Origin: Atopobiaceae bacterium
GTDB taxonomy: Bacteria > Actinomycetota > Coriobacteriia > Coriobacteriales > Atopobiaceae
DNA: 64,000 bases
NCBI GenBank assembly: GCA_902834555.1
Contig: CADFJN010000003.1
Location: forward strand, 84,773-148,772
Reading direction: 5' to 3'
The position numbers and the translations under genes were made by a program. Positions within the stretch are counted from its first letter, which is position 1, and each line of letters opens with the position of its first letter. Positions 1 through 8,054 of the stretch are shown piece by piece. Under the pieces are notes generated by a model that was not told the origin of the DNA, did no database searches, and saw only the letters and a list, made by a program, of their open reading frames with translations.

Positions 1-2094
1 TCCCTGCGACACAATCGTGACCTCGTGCATCGCGCGGCTGATGGCGGTGTAGAGCCTGCGGCGCGCAAGCGGGGTGTCGGGGTAGACCTCGGCCTGCGCG
101 TCGGGCACCACCACGTGGTCAAACTCGAGTCCTTTTGCCAGGCGCAGGTCCATGAGCACCACGCCGCTTGCCGGCATGAGCGAGTTGCGGTCCACAAGCT
201 GCACGCGCTCACCCAGCTGCTTCGAGAGCCAGTTGGCGCGTGCGGCGTCGGCGGCGACGATGGCGGTGAGGCCCTCCTCGCCCGCGGCCGCATCGGCAAT
301 GCGTGCCAGCTCGGCCACGTAGTGCCCCGCGTCACCGTCCGCAACCTCCACAACGCACGGCGGCGTGCCCGCGCGCTGCACCGAGGTGAGGCGCGCACGC
401 TCGTTCAGCGGCAGAAGGCTCGTGAACAGCTCTGTTATCTCGGGGCTCGAGCGGTAGCTGGTGAGAAGCTCGCAGGTCTCGACCTCGCCATGCGTGGTCG
501 AGAAGATCTGGCGCACCTGGTCGAAGGTCGCCGTGCCCTCGCGGATGGCCTGGTGCTCGTCGCCCAGCAGCATGAAGTGGGCGCGCGGGAAGTAGCGCGC
601 AAGCACCATGAGCTGCGTCACGGTGTAGTCCTGCACCTCGTCCACCATCACGTAGCGTGCGGACTTCTCGCCGCCGCCCATCACCAGCAGCTTGAGGTAG
701 ACCCACTCGGCCGCCGTGAGCGCGTTCTTGCCCAGCACGCGCATGCCAATACGGTCGATGCGCAGCCAGTTGCCGCGCTCGATCTCGTCGTGCGCGCCGG
801 AGAAGAGATGTCGCACGTAGGTGAGGGCGTAGGCGGAGCACTCATCGTCGTCGGCGGGGCTTATCGTCTGGCCAAAGACCTCGACCTGCTCCTCCACGTC
901 CAGGCCGAGCATCTCCTCCCAGACCTCCTCGCTCTTTGAGAGCGCCGCGAGCTTGCGGTCCAGGCGGTCGTGCAGCTCGTCCTTCACCAGCGCGGTGAGG
1001 CGCGGGCCAACGGGGATCTGCGAGAACTTTGCCACGGCGCCCGCCACCGAGGACGCTTTGAGCATCACGCGCTCGCCGCAGCGAACCTCGCGCAGGTCAT
1101 CGGGCTCAAGCGTCATCGTGCGTACGCCCTCCTCAAGGCGCGCGAGCTCCTCCGGGTCTCCGTCGCGACCATCGCCGCGCTCGGAGAGGCCCAGGCTGGC
1201 GAGAAAGCCGCGCCACGTGAAGATGCGCGGGTTCTTCTCGCCCATGCTTGGCAGCACCGTGTCGATGTAGTGGCGGAAGACGTCGTTGGGCGTGAAGAGG
1301 AAGATCTGGTCGGCCGAGAGGGTCTTACGCTCCTGGTAGAAGAGGTACGCCACGCGCTGTAGCAGCACCGAGGTCTTGCCCGAGCCAGCGATGCCGCTCA
1401 CGAGAAGCACAGGCACGTCCTCGTGGCGAATGACCGCGTTCTGCTCGCGCTGGATGGTCGCGGTGATGGCCGCGAGCTTCTCGGAGTGGTGCTTCTTGAG
1501 CGCGCCAAGCAGCAGCGAGTCCTCGATGGCCACGGTGGTGTCGAAGTATGAGTTGAGCACGTCGCGCGTGATGTCAAACTGGCGGCGCAGCAGCAGGTTG
1601 ACGGTGCGGGTGCGGCCGTCAACCTGGTAGGAGGTGGGGCCCATCTCCTGGTTGTAGTAGGTCTCGGCCACGGGGCTGCGCCAGTCCACGATGAGCGGGC
1701 GCTTATGCTCGTCGGTCATGCCCGCGGCGCCAATGTAGACGTCGCGCGGTGGACGGCCGGGGCGCATCTCGAGCGTGACCTTGGCGAAGTAGGGCTGGCG
1801 CAGCAGCAGGAGCACGCGCTGCAGCTTCTCGACGGTGAAGTCGTGGTACTGGTTGTATGTGTCGATGACCGAGTTGAGCGTCTCGATGGCGGCGAGCGTC
1901 TCCATTGTCTCGTCGGTGCCGCCAAAGTCGGGGCGAATCTCCTCGCTCATCTCGCGAAGGTCGTTCGCGGCGCCCTTGTGGCTGGTCTCAATCTCCTCGG
2001 TGAGGGTGTCGCGCAAGGCGCAGAGCTGGGCGTATATCGCGCTCAGGTGGTCCTGCTCCTCACGGAACGTTGCGTCGTGCGTCTCGTCTGCCAT
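1..2094 (-). CDS. helD: HelD-like UvrD/Rep-family helicase (3' end outside window)
   Basis: Superfamily 1 ATPase resembling HelD, which in Gram-positive bacteria binds RNA polymerase and recycles stalled complexes. Reading the minus strand from the ATG at 2094 gives 698 open codons running off the left edge; the family is usually about 750 residues, so only the C-terminal tail is missing. The N-terminal ~200 residues are charged and helical, as in the HelD arm. Walker A GIAGSGKTS lies near residue 228, the Walker B-type motif VDEVQD near 483, GDEHQAI near 508, and motif VI-like TAISRAMHEVT at the window end. A -10-like TACAAT sits on the minus strand at 2133-2138. HelD versus another UvrD-like helicase is inferred from this architecture. 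Confidence 0.85.
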   Translation of the reverse strand, partial: MADETHDATFREEQDHLSAIYAQLCALRDTLTEEIETSHKGAANDLREMSEEIRPDFGGTDETMETLAAIETLNSVIDTYNQYHDFTVEKLQRVLLLLRQPYFAKVTLEMRPGRPPRDVYIGAAGMTDEHKRPLIVDWRSPVAETYYNQEMGPTSYQVDGRTRTVNLLLRRQFDITRDVLNSYFDTTVAIEDSLLLGALKKHHSEKLAAITATIQREQNAVIRHEDVPVLLVSGIAGSGKTSVLLQRVAYLFYQERKTLSADQIFLFTPNDVFRHYIDTVLPSMGEKNPRIFTWRGFLASLGLSERGDGRDGDPEELARLEEGVRTMTLEPDDLREVRCGERVMLKASSVAGAVAKFSQIPVGPRLTALVKDELHDRLDRKLAALSKSEEVWEEMLGLDVEEQVEVFGQTISPADDDECSAYALTYVRHLFSGAHDEIERGNWLRIDRIGMRVLGKNALTAAEWVYLKLLVMGGGEKSARYVMVDEVQDYTVTQLMVLARYFPRAHFMLLGDEHQAIREGTATFDQVRQIFSTTHGEVETCELLTSYRSSPEITELFTSLLPLNERARLTSVQRAGTPPCVVEVADGDAGHYVAELARIADAAAGEEGLTAIVAADAARANWLSKQLGERVQLVDRNSLMPASGVVLMDLRLAKGLEFDHVVVPDAQAEVYPDTPLARRRLYTAISRAMHEVTIVSQG

Positions 2095-2215
2095 GCGTCC
2101 TCCCAGTGCCCGGCACGAAAGCGTGACGGACTATTGTAGCGCGAGAGGAGCGGGCGGCGCGAGCCGGCACGGCGCCGGCGGTGCGACGTAGGTGCGGCGA
2201 GAAGGACCGCCGGCG

Positions 2216-2566
2216 CTAGGCCGTGGCGTCCTTGCCGGTCACGATGCGTACGGTGCAGGAGGGGAAGCCCCCGGCGTTCGAGTACGTCACGGTGCAGGGA
2301 ACGCGGTTGGGGAGCGCCTTGGGGTCGAGGCCTGCTCCCAGCGCCAGCGCGCCCATCTCCTTTGCGTTGATGCGGCCCACCAGTTCCTCGAAGACCTGGC
2401 AGCGCCAGGTGGAGCCAATGCCCAGTGGGCCCTTCTCGCGCACGAACTCCCCGGGAGCCGAGGTGACGGAGTGCTTTGTCATCTCGAGGCCGGCAGTCAG
2501 GACCATCGTGGTGCTCTCAAAGACAAACTCCTCGAGTCTCTCGGGCTCGCGCCTACGTGCGGACAT
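2216..2566 (-). CDS. hypothetical protein, 116 aa
   Basis: Unrecognised soluble protein of 116 residues. The ATG at 2566 was chosen because an AAGGAG ribosome-binding site stands seven to eight bases upstream; longer readings lack such a site. No signal peptide or membrane segment is visible. The protein alternates charged and hydrophobic stretches and has two cysteines in a short C-terminal beta-like part (CTVTYSNAGGFPSCTV). It lies about 100 bp downstream of engB on the same strand and may be cotranscribed with it. Function unknown. Confidence 0.7.
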   Translation of the reverse strand: MSARRREPERLEEFVFESTTMVLTAGLEMTKHSVTSAPGEFVREKGPLGIGSTWRCQVFEELVGRINAKEMGALALGAGLDPKALPNRVPCTVTYSNAGGFPSCTVRIVTGKDATA

Positions 2567-2663
2567 GCGTGTCTCCTTGGTGCGTTGGTGTTCTCGATGC
2601 GGGCGCCGCGCCGCGTTGCGGCTGGTCGCGCCGCGCGGGGCTGCCGGTCGCGCAGTGCGTCGG

Positions 2664-3248
2664 CTAGTCGCAGGCCTTCTCGATGCGACGGCGCAGCTCG
2701 TCGATGCCCAGGCCGGTCTGCGCGGAGGTGAGCAGCATCTGCTCGCGCGGCACCTCGAGCTGGCGCGAGAGAAGCTCCACCTGGCGCGTCTGCTTGGGTC
2801 GACTGAGCTTGTCGGCCTTGGTGAGCGCGACCACAAAGGGCAGGTTGTTCTCGCGGAGGAACGCGAGCATGTCCTGGTCGAGCTTCTGGGCCTCCAGGCG
2901 CACGTCGACGAGGGCGATGACCAGGTTGAAGCTGCGCTCCTGGGCAAAGTAGCCCGAGATGAGGTTTGCCCAGCGCTGGCGCTCGGCCATCGATACGCGC
3001 GCGTAGCCGTAGCCCGGAAGGTCCACAAAGCTGATGCCGTCCGCCTCGAAGAAGTTCACGTTTGCCGTCTTGCCCGGCTGCGACGAGACCTTCGCGAGCG
3101 CCTTGCGCCCCAGCAGCTTGTTGAGCAGCGACGACTTGCCCACGTTGGAGCGGCCGACAAAGGCCACCTCGGGCGTGGTGGGGGCAGGGAGCCCGTCGAC
3201 GGTGCCGTATGAAGCGATGAAGCGAGCGTTCTGCAGGTTGAGCGCCAT
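2664..3248 (-). CDS. engB: ribosome biogenesis GTP-binding protein EngB/YsxC
   Basis: Essential TRAFAC-class GTPase needed for late 50S subunit assembly. The 194-residue length is normal for the family. G1 GRSNVGKS is at residues 32-39, G3 DLPGYG near 75, G4 TKAD near 140 and G5 TSA near 172, with the family N-terminus of short strands before G1. The ATG at 3248 follows an AAAGAGGAAAC stretch serving as ribosome-binding site. A TAGAAT -10-like box lies on the minus strand at 3282-3287. Confidence 0.96.
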   Translation of the reverse strand: MALNLQNARFIASYGTVDGLPAPTTPEVAFVGRSNVGKSSLLNKLLGRKALAKVSSQPGKTANVNFFEADGISFVDLPGYGYARVSMAERQRWANLISGYFAQERSFNLVIALVDVRLEAQKLDQDMLAFLRENNLPFVVALTKADKLSRPKQTRQVELLSRQLEVPREQMLLTSAQTGLGIDELRRRIEKACD

Positions 3249-3567
3249 GGTTTCCTCTTTTCGCGATGCCTTTGGGTGACGATTCTACCCGAAGCCGGCG
3301 GTGCCGCCGCGATTCTCGGCTGTGGATTCCTTGCGTCCGGCCTCCGTCTGGGCCATTGCCGGGGCCCCTGACCTATTCTCGGCCAAAATGGTGCTCGTGA
3401 CCCCCGCCTGTCCCCTCGAGTCACGACCGTGCGTAGTTTGGGGGGTACGGGAGCCGTGAGTGAGGCGAGCCGGGGGTGCGGGACCCGACGTCCGGAGCGC
3501 AAACCGGTGCCCATGCAACTCGGGTAGAATGTCGCCGTGGAAAAAGCAGGCAGAGAGGTATGGAAGC

Positions 3568-3786
3568 GTGAGCGAGAACCCCAAGGACCAGAGTCCGGAC
3601 GAGCAGCCCAGGCGCTCCATTCTCGTCACGCTTCTCATTGCCGCGGCAATCGCGCTGCTCGCGGGGTTTCTCGCCTGGGGCGTTCCCGTGATTCTAAAGG
3701 CCGGCGCGCGCGAAAACGCGCAGGACACCTTTGCAGTTCAGGGCTTCGAGCTCCAAAGCCCAGAGGGGCGGCCCGTTGCAGAATGA
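3568..3786 (+). CDS. small single-pass membrane protein, 72 aa
   Basis: Hypothetical protein with a polar N-terminus (residues 1-17), one membrane helix (about 18-43, Leu/Ala/Ile-rich) and a short polar tail. The GTG at 3568 was chosen because earlier in-frame codons extend into the promoter region, where a TAGAAT -10-like box lies at 3525-3530. Its TGA stop is the left tip of a perfect palindrome (3784-3812), so the gene ends inside a dispersed repeat. Similarly placed single-pass proteins are common in actinobacteria; no function can be assigned. Confidence 0.55.
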   Translation: MSENPKDQSPDEQPRRSILVTLLIAAAIALLAGFLAWGVPVILKAGARENAQDTFAVQGFELQSPEGRPVAE

Positions 3787-3812
3787 GACAAAGGGACTGT
3801 CCCTTTGTCTCA
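3784..3812. repeat. perfect 29-nt palindrome (dispersed repeat core)
   Basis: Two 14-nt arms (TGAGACAAAGGGAC and its complement) pair perfectly around a single T. The same core, with A at the centre, recurs at 15126-15154. It overlaps the stop codon of the upstream small membrane protein gene. It could fold as a transcript hairpin, but no T-tract follows; a REP/RAYT-type mobile palindrome is the alternative. Confidence 0.85.
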
Positions 3813-3939
3813 CATAGTTTTTCGCTGAATGCGCCGTGCCTGCGGCCTGCGCGCCGCGCTGCCCCTTCATCATTGAGCGGAACGTAACGAATGCAAGCGA
3901 GTGCGCTGTCGATGCCGGCGGGCGCAAGGAGGGGGAACC

Positions 3940-4917
3940 GTGGATCTTCTCGAGCTTCTCAAGGCAGCAATCTATGGCGTGGTCGAGGGCATCACCGAGT
4001 GGCTGCCCATCTCGTCGACGGGGCACATGCTCCTTCTCGAGCAGTTCATGCCGCTCAGCGTCTCGAAGGACTTCTGGGACATGTTCCTCGTGGTGATCCA
4101 GCTCGGCGCCATCATCGCCGTTCTTGTCACCTTCTTCCACGAGCTCAACCCCTTCTCGCGCTCCAAGTCCGCCGACGAGCGCCGCTCCACCTGGACCCTC
4201 TGGGGCAAGACGATAGTCGCCTGCATCCCTGCCGCGGTGATTGGTCTGCCGCTTGACGACTGGATCGAGGACCACCTGGGTAGCCCCTTTGTGATTGCCG
4301 TCGCGCTTATCGTCTATGGCATCGCCTTCATCGTGATTGAGACCGTCCGCGAGCGCCGTGCGCAGCGCCTGATGGCCGCGCCCGCGCCCACCTCCGCCGC
4401 AGCCCAGGCGCCCGGCACCTATCGCCCGCGCCACCTTGCCGCAGGCGCGCCTCAGCCTCAGCCCCAGCAGGAGCTCACGGTCTCGCAAGCGGCAGACGTC
4501 GACGCCCACATACAGGACATCGATGACCTCGACTGGAAGACCGCCCTGGGCATTGGCCTCTTCCAGGTGCTTTCCATCGTTCCCGGCACCTCGCGCTCCG
4601 GTTCCACCATCATCGGCGGCCTCATACTGGGCTGCTCGCGCACCGTTGTCGCGCAGTTCACGTTCTACCTGGCCATCCCCGTCATGGTGGGCGCCTCGGG
4701 CCTGCGCCTGGTGAAGTACTTCCTCAAGGGCAACGCCTTCTCCGGCCCCGAGGCGGCAATCCTTCTCACGGGCTGCGTCGTGGCCTTTGTGGTGTCGCTT
4801 GCGGCCATCCGCTTCCTCATGGGCTTTGTGAAGAAGCACGACTTCAAGCCCTTCGGCTGGTACCGAATCGTGCTGGGCGTTGCCGTTATCGCGTACTTCG
4901 CGCTGGTGGCGGCCTAG
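3940..4917 (+). CDS. uppP: undecaprenyl-diphosphatase UppP (BacA)
   Basis: Integral membrane phosphatase that dephosphorylates undecaprenyl diphosphate to recycle the lipid carrier for peptidoglycan and surface polysaccharides. The GTG at 3940 follows AAGGAGGGGGAACC and gives 325 residues. Catalytic signatures are EGITEWLPISSTGH (about residues 16-29) and PGTSRSGST (about 216-224). The protein is about 50 residues longer than usual because of an Ala/Pro/Gln-rich hydrophilic insert at about residues 138-197, between the two conserved halves. The gene is monocistronic or paired with the downstream peptidase (70-bp gap). Confidence 0.95.
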   Translation: MDLLELLKAAIYGVVEGITEWLPISSTGHMLLLEQFMPLSVSKDFWDMFLVVIQLGAIIAVLVTFFHELNPFSRSKSADERRSTWTLWGKTIVACIPAAVIGLPLDDWIEDHLGSPFVIAVALIVYGIAFIVIETVRERRAQRLMAAPAPTSAAAQAPGTYRPRHLAAGAPQPQPQQELTVSQAADVDAHIQDIDDLDWKTALGIGLFQVLSIVPGTSRSGSTIIGGLILGCSRTVVAQFTFYLAIPVMVGASGLRLVKYFLKGNAFSGPEAAILLTGCVVAFVVSLAAIRFLMGFVKKHDFKPFGWYRIVLGVAVIAYFALVAA

Positions 4918-4987
4918 GCGCTGGCGCAGACGCCGGTGCCGGCACCGGCGGCAGGCGAGAAGAACAAACGGCCGAGAGGAGCGCGGC

Positions 4988-5908
4988 ATGCTCAAGGAAC
5001 GTGAGGGCTACATCCCCTTTGCGGGATACAAGACCTACTACCGGGTGGCGGGGGAGTGCCAGCCAGGCAGGCTGCCCCTTCTCGTCCTGCACGGAGGGCC
5101 TGGTGCCGCCCACTACTACCTGCAGTCCCTTGACGGCATTGCCGAGAAGTACGGTCGCGCCGTTGTCTACTACGACCAGATCTCCTGCGGCCGCTCCAAG
5201 ACGCCGCCCATGCCGGAGCGCTGGGGCTGCTCGCTCTTCCTCGACGAGCTGGCCTGCGTACGTGCCTATCTTGCCGCGACCTTTGGCTGGGACCGCCTGC
5301 ACATCCTGGGCCAGAGCTGGGGCGGCATGCTCGCCATGATGTACGCCATCGGCGAGCCTTGGCACGAGCGCGGCCACGATGGCCTGGCCTCAATGGTGGT
5401 GGCCAGCTCTCCGGCGAGCATGGACCTGTGGCTTCACGAGGCCATACGCCTTCGCCACTACCTGCCGCGCGAGATGGACGAGGCCCTCGCACAGGCCGAC
5501 GTCGACGGCGACTACGCCCGCCCCGAGGTGCGTGCTGCGACGGCCGAGTACTACCGCCGCCACGTCTCCAAGGTGCCGGAGGACGAGAGGCCCGCGAACC
5601 TTCACAGCCCCGAGCCGGACCCGGTTGGCGACGAGTGCTACCACTTCATGCAGGGTATGAGCGAGTTTGTGGTCACGGGCGCGCTCTCGCACTGGAGTGT
5701 GGTGGACCAGCTCCCCACGATCGACGTCCCCACGCTCGTGACCTCCGGCGCGGCAGACGAGTGCACGCCGCTCGTGGCCAAGCAGGTGGCAGACGGCATC
5801 CCCGGCGCGCGCTGGGAGCTCTTCCCCGACGGCACGCACTGGGTGCACGGCGAGCAGCCCGAGCGCTACAACGCCGTAGTCGAGCGCTTCCTCGAGGAGC
5901 ACGAGTAG
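4988..5908 (+). CDS. pip: proline iminopeptidase-type alpha/beta hydrolase
   Basis: Cytoplasmic aminopeptidase of the S33 family, expected to release N-terminal proline from peptides. The ATG at 4988 follows GAGAGGAGC; 306 residues, family-typical. HGGPG (oxyanion hole) is near residue 34 and the nucleophile elbow GQSWGG has Ser near 110. The acidic residue lies in the SGAADECTP segment near 257 and the histidine in DGTHWVHGE near 285. The cap domain between them is Arg/Glu-rich, as in Firmicutes PIPs. Substrate is inferred from family resemblance. Confidence 0.85.
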   Translation: MLKEREGYIPFAGYKTYYRVAGECQPGRLPLLVLHGGPGAAHYYLQSLDGIAEKYGRAVVYYDQISCGRSKTPPMPERWGCSLFLDELACVRAYLAATFGWDRLHILGQSWGGMLAMMYAIGEPWHERGHDGLASMVVASSPASMDLWLHEAIRLRHYLPREMDEALAQADVDGDYARPEVRAATAEYYRRHVSKVPEDERPANLHSPEPDPVGDECYHFMQGMSEFVVTGALSHWSVVDQLPTIDVPTLVTSGAADECTPLVAKQVADGIPGARWELFPDGTHWVHGEQPERYNAVVERFLEEHE

Positions 5909-5986
5909 CGCGAGCAGGCCAACGCGCCAACGCGCCGGCCGCAGCCCCAGCCCGCCGTCGGCAGCAGCTAGCGCCCGCTGCCCCGG

Positions 5987-7093
5987 CTACGACGCCATCT
6001 TCGTGAGCGCGTAGAACTTGCCCGTGGAAGCACTGGCAAGCGTGTCGGCGTCCCAGGTCTTGGCCGTCACGCTGCTCGATGTGGGGTCGTGCACGGTGTA
6101 GGTACCGTCGGAGCCCTGCTCCACCACCAAGATCCAGTGCTCGTAGGGAGTCAGGCTGTCCGCCTTGACCTCCATGGCAAGCACGGTCCCGGAGGTAAGC
6201 ACCGTCGAGATGTTGTCCGCCGAGGTGTCGTAGGAGTGGTAGACCACGCCAAGCGAGTTTGCCTCGGTGGTGAAGAAGTCGCCGCTCAAGCTGGAGTCGC
6301 CCGTGGCCAGGCCGTCTTTCTCGGCCAAAGTGGCAATGGTCGCCGGCGTGTTGTCAGTCGAGCCGGTAAGGCCTATCGTCGCCATCGCCATCACCGTGGG
6401 GCCAGAGCCCGTCACCGCTAGCGCGCTGCCGGCGTAGTCCACCGCTCCCCAGCGGGAGTCCCAGTCGTAGAGCTGCGGGTAGCTGCCAGCGGAGGCCTCC
6501 TCGCCGTAGGCCTGCGCGGTCTTGTCGGACTCCAGGTAGCCCGCGACAAGCGACACGGCGTCCGGCTCGTTGAGCGCCAGCTCAACCAGGCGCTCGTCCG
6601 GGTACTGGTCCGCGTTGCTCGCAATCTGGGCTATCTGGTCGTCCTGGTCAAGCCGCGCGGTAAGCTCCTGTGAGAGGCTATCCGAGATGCCCGTAGCCAC
6701 GCGTGGCTTCTCGACCTCGGCCTCTTGCTGCTGCTGGTCGGCGTTGTTTGCGACGCAGCTGGACACCGCAAAGATGAGAAGCACAATGGCGAGAATGGCA
6801 AGCACCAGCGCAAGCACCATGCGGGCGTCATAGCCGCCAATGCGCCTGTGGCGACCGGCGTTGGCAAAGTCGATGCTGCGACTTCGCAGCGCATAGCCAG
6901 ACTGCCTGCCCCTGCCACGCGACCCAGAGTTGAGAGGTCGCTGCTGGCGCGGTCGTCCGGCTCCGCTCATGCCGCGCCCGCCGCGCGAGCCGTTGCCTCT
7001 GCGCGACAGCCCCTCTTCGCCACGCGGGCGCGAGCTGCGGGAGCGTCCCGCGTCCCGCTGGGGCCTCTGGGACCTGCCGTCGGAGTACTCCAT
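5987..7093 (-). CDS. membrane-anchored C39-like protein lacking the catalytic Cys
   Basis: 368 residues from the ATG at 7093, preceded by AAGGAGGCGGTC. Residues 1-100 are a very basic Arg/Gly/Ser-rich cytoplasmic segment. One membrane helix follows (about 104-126), then a Gln/Glu linker. The extracellular half resembles the peptidase C39-like domain: WDSRWGAVDYAGS, GSGPTVMAMA, YEHWILVVEQ and VHDPTS match the positions of substrate-pocket, nucleophile, His and Asp motifs. In active members the nucleophile motif is GCGPT; here the codon is TCT (Ser). The protein is therefore probably not a cysteine peptidase, though a serine nucleophile or a pure binding role is possible. Confidence 0.7.
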   Translation of the reverse strand: MEYSDGRSQRPQRDAGRSRSSRPRGEEGLSRRGNGSRGGRGMSGAGRPRQQRPLNSGSRGRGRQSGYALRSRSIDFANAGRHRRIGGYDARMVLALVLAILAIVLLIFAVSSCVANNADQQQQEAEVEKPRVATGISDSLSQELTARLDQDDQIAQIASNADQYPDERLVELALNEPDAVSLVAGYLESDKTAQAYGEEASAGSYPQLYDWDSRWGAVDYAGSALAVTGSGPTVMAMATIGLTGSTDNTPATIATLAEKDGLATGDSSLSGDFFTTEANSLGVVYHSYDTSADNISTVLTSGTVLAMEVKADSLTPYEHWILVVEQGSDGTYTVHDPTSSSVTAKTWDADTLASASTGKFYALTKMAS

Positions 7094-7484
7094 GACCGCC
7101 TCCTTGTGTGGCACTCAGTTTGCGGCCCGTGGCTTGTGGCGCACAGACGTGCCAAAGGTCAATGCAGCTTTGCGAATGACCCGCAACGCAGGCCGGCCAT
7201 TCGGAATGCCACCTCACATGTCATGTATGCACTATAAGACAGCGATGCGTTCGCAGCGCATGAGAGTCCCCCGAGTGGCGTCAATGCGATAAAACAAGTC
7301 CTCAAGCGGTGCGTCATCGGCTTCTCGCCGAGGGATGTCTCCAACTTTCTGCAGGTATGGTGCATGTGTGGCCCCTGTGTGAACGTGTACATGTGAGCCA
7401 ACTTTGATATGTATAATCCGAAACAAGTATTCACCATTGCTATTGGTGGAGCAAGGGTAACAACTGTAAGTTGAGGGGCGTCAC
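7094..7484. promoter_or_regulatory. divergent intergenic region between the C39-like gene and argR
   Basis: Holds no convincing gene. A TATAAT hexamer at 7412-7417 is placed to serve argR, about 70 bp before its ATG, but no good -35 partner is visible. A segment around 7411-7435 is AT-rich and contains TATTCACC. This might be half of an ARG box, but no full 18-bp operator could be made out. The rest shows nothing I can identify. Confidence 0.3.
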
Positions 7485-7919
7485 GTGGCTAAGCAGAGAA
7501 ACGACAGACAAGAGGCCATCAGGCAGATAATTCGTGAGAAGTCCATTCGCACCCAGCGCGCGCTGGTAGAGGAGCTCCAAGCGCTGGGCTTCTCGTGCAC
7601 GCAGGCAACGGTATCGAGAGACATCACAGAGATGGGCCTGCGCAAGCTGCCCGAGGGAATCTACGTGCTCTCTGAGGACCTCCACCTGCAGCGTATGCTC
7701 TCCGAGTTTGTGGTGGACGTGCTCAGGGCCGAGAACCTCGTTGTGATCAAGTGCCAGCCGGGAACTGCCTCGGGCGTCGCCGCTGCTATTGACGGCGCAG
7801 CGCTCTCCCACGCGCTGGGCTCCGTTGCCGGCAACGATACGGTGCTGGTGGTTGCGGTTGACGGCAAGCACGCAGCCGACCTGCAGGCGCTTGTGAAGAA
7901 GCTCGGCAGCTCAAAGTAG
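7485..7919 (+). CDS. argR: arginine repressor ArgR
   Basis: Arginine-responsive hexameric transcription factor. The 144 residues comprise an N-terminal winged helix (about 1-70, with the recognition-helix stretch CTQATVSRDI) and a C-terminal trimerisation/arginine-binding domain with GTASGVAAAIDGA and GNDTVLVVA. No arginine biosynthesis or deiminase genes are nearby, so it acts on distant targets. The ATG at 7485 matches the family start; the preceding TGAGGGGCG offers a ribosome-binding site. Confidence 0.95.
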   Translation: MAKQRNDRQEAIRQIIREKSIRTQRALVEELQALGFSCTQATVSRDITEMGLRKLPEGIYVLSEDLHLQRMLSEFVVDVLRAENLVVIKCQPGTASGVAAAIDGAALSHALGSVAGNDTVLVVAVDGKHAADLQALVKKLGSSK

Positions 7920-7987
7920 GGCGCCGCCGTCCGGTCTCGCATAGCGCGGCTGGTGAGAAGGACTGGCGAGAAGAACCACCGTCACAG

Positions 7988-8022
7988 AGAAGGGGCCCCG
8001 GCACATCGCCGGGACCCCTTTC
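7988..8022. terminator. bidirectional hairpin terminator between argR and the PBP gene
   Basis: A GC-rich stem (AAGGGGCCCCGGC against GCCGGGACCCCTT, loop ACAT-like) sits between two convergent genes. It ends in TTT on the plus strand and is flanked by A residues that give T residues on the minus strand. It can serve both transcripts. Confidence 0.75.
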
Positions 8023-8054
8023 GTGTCTGTGTGGGAACATCCCTACCTTGAGCG

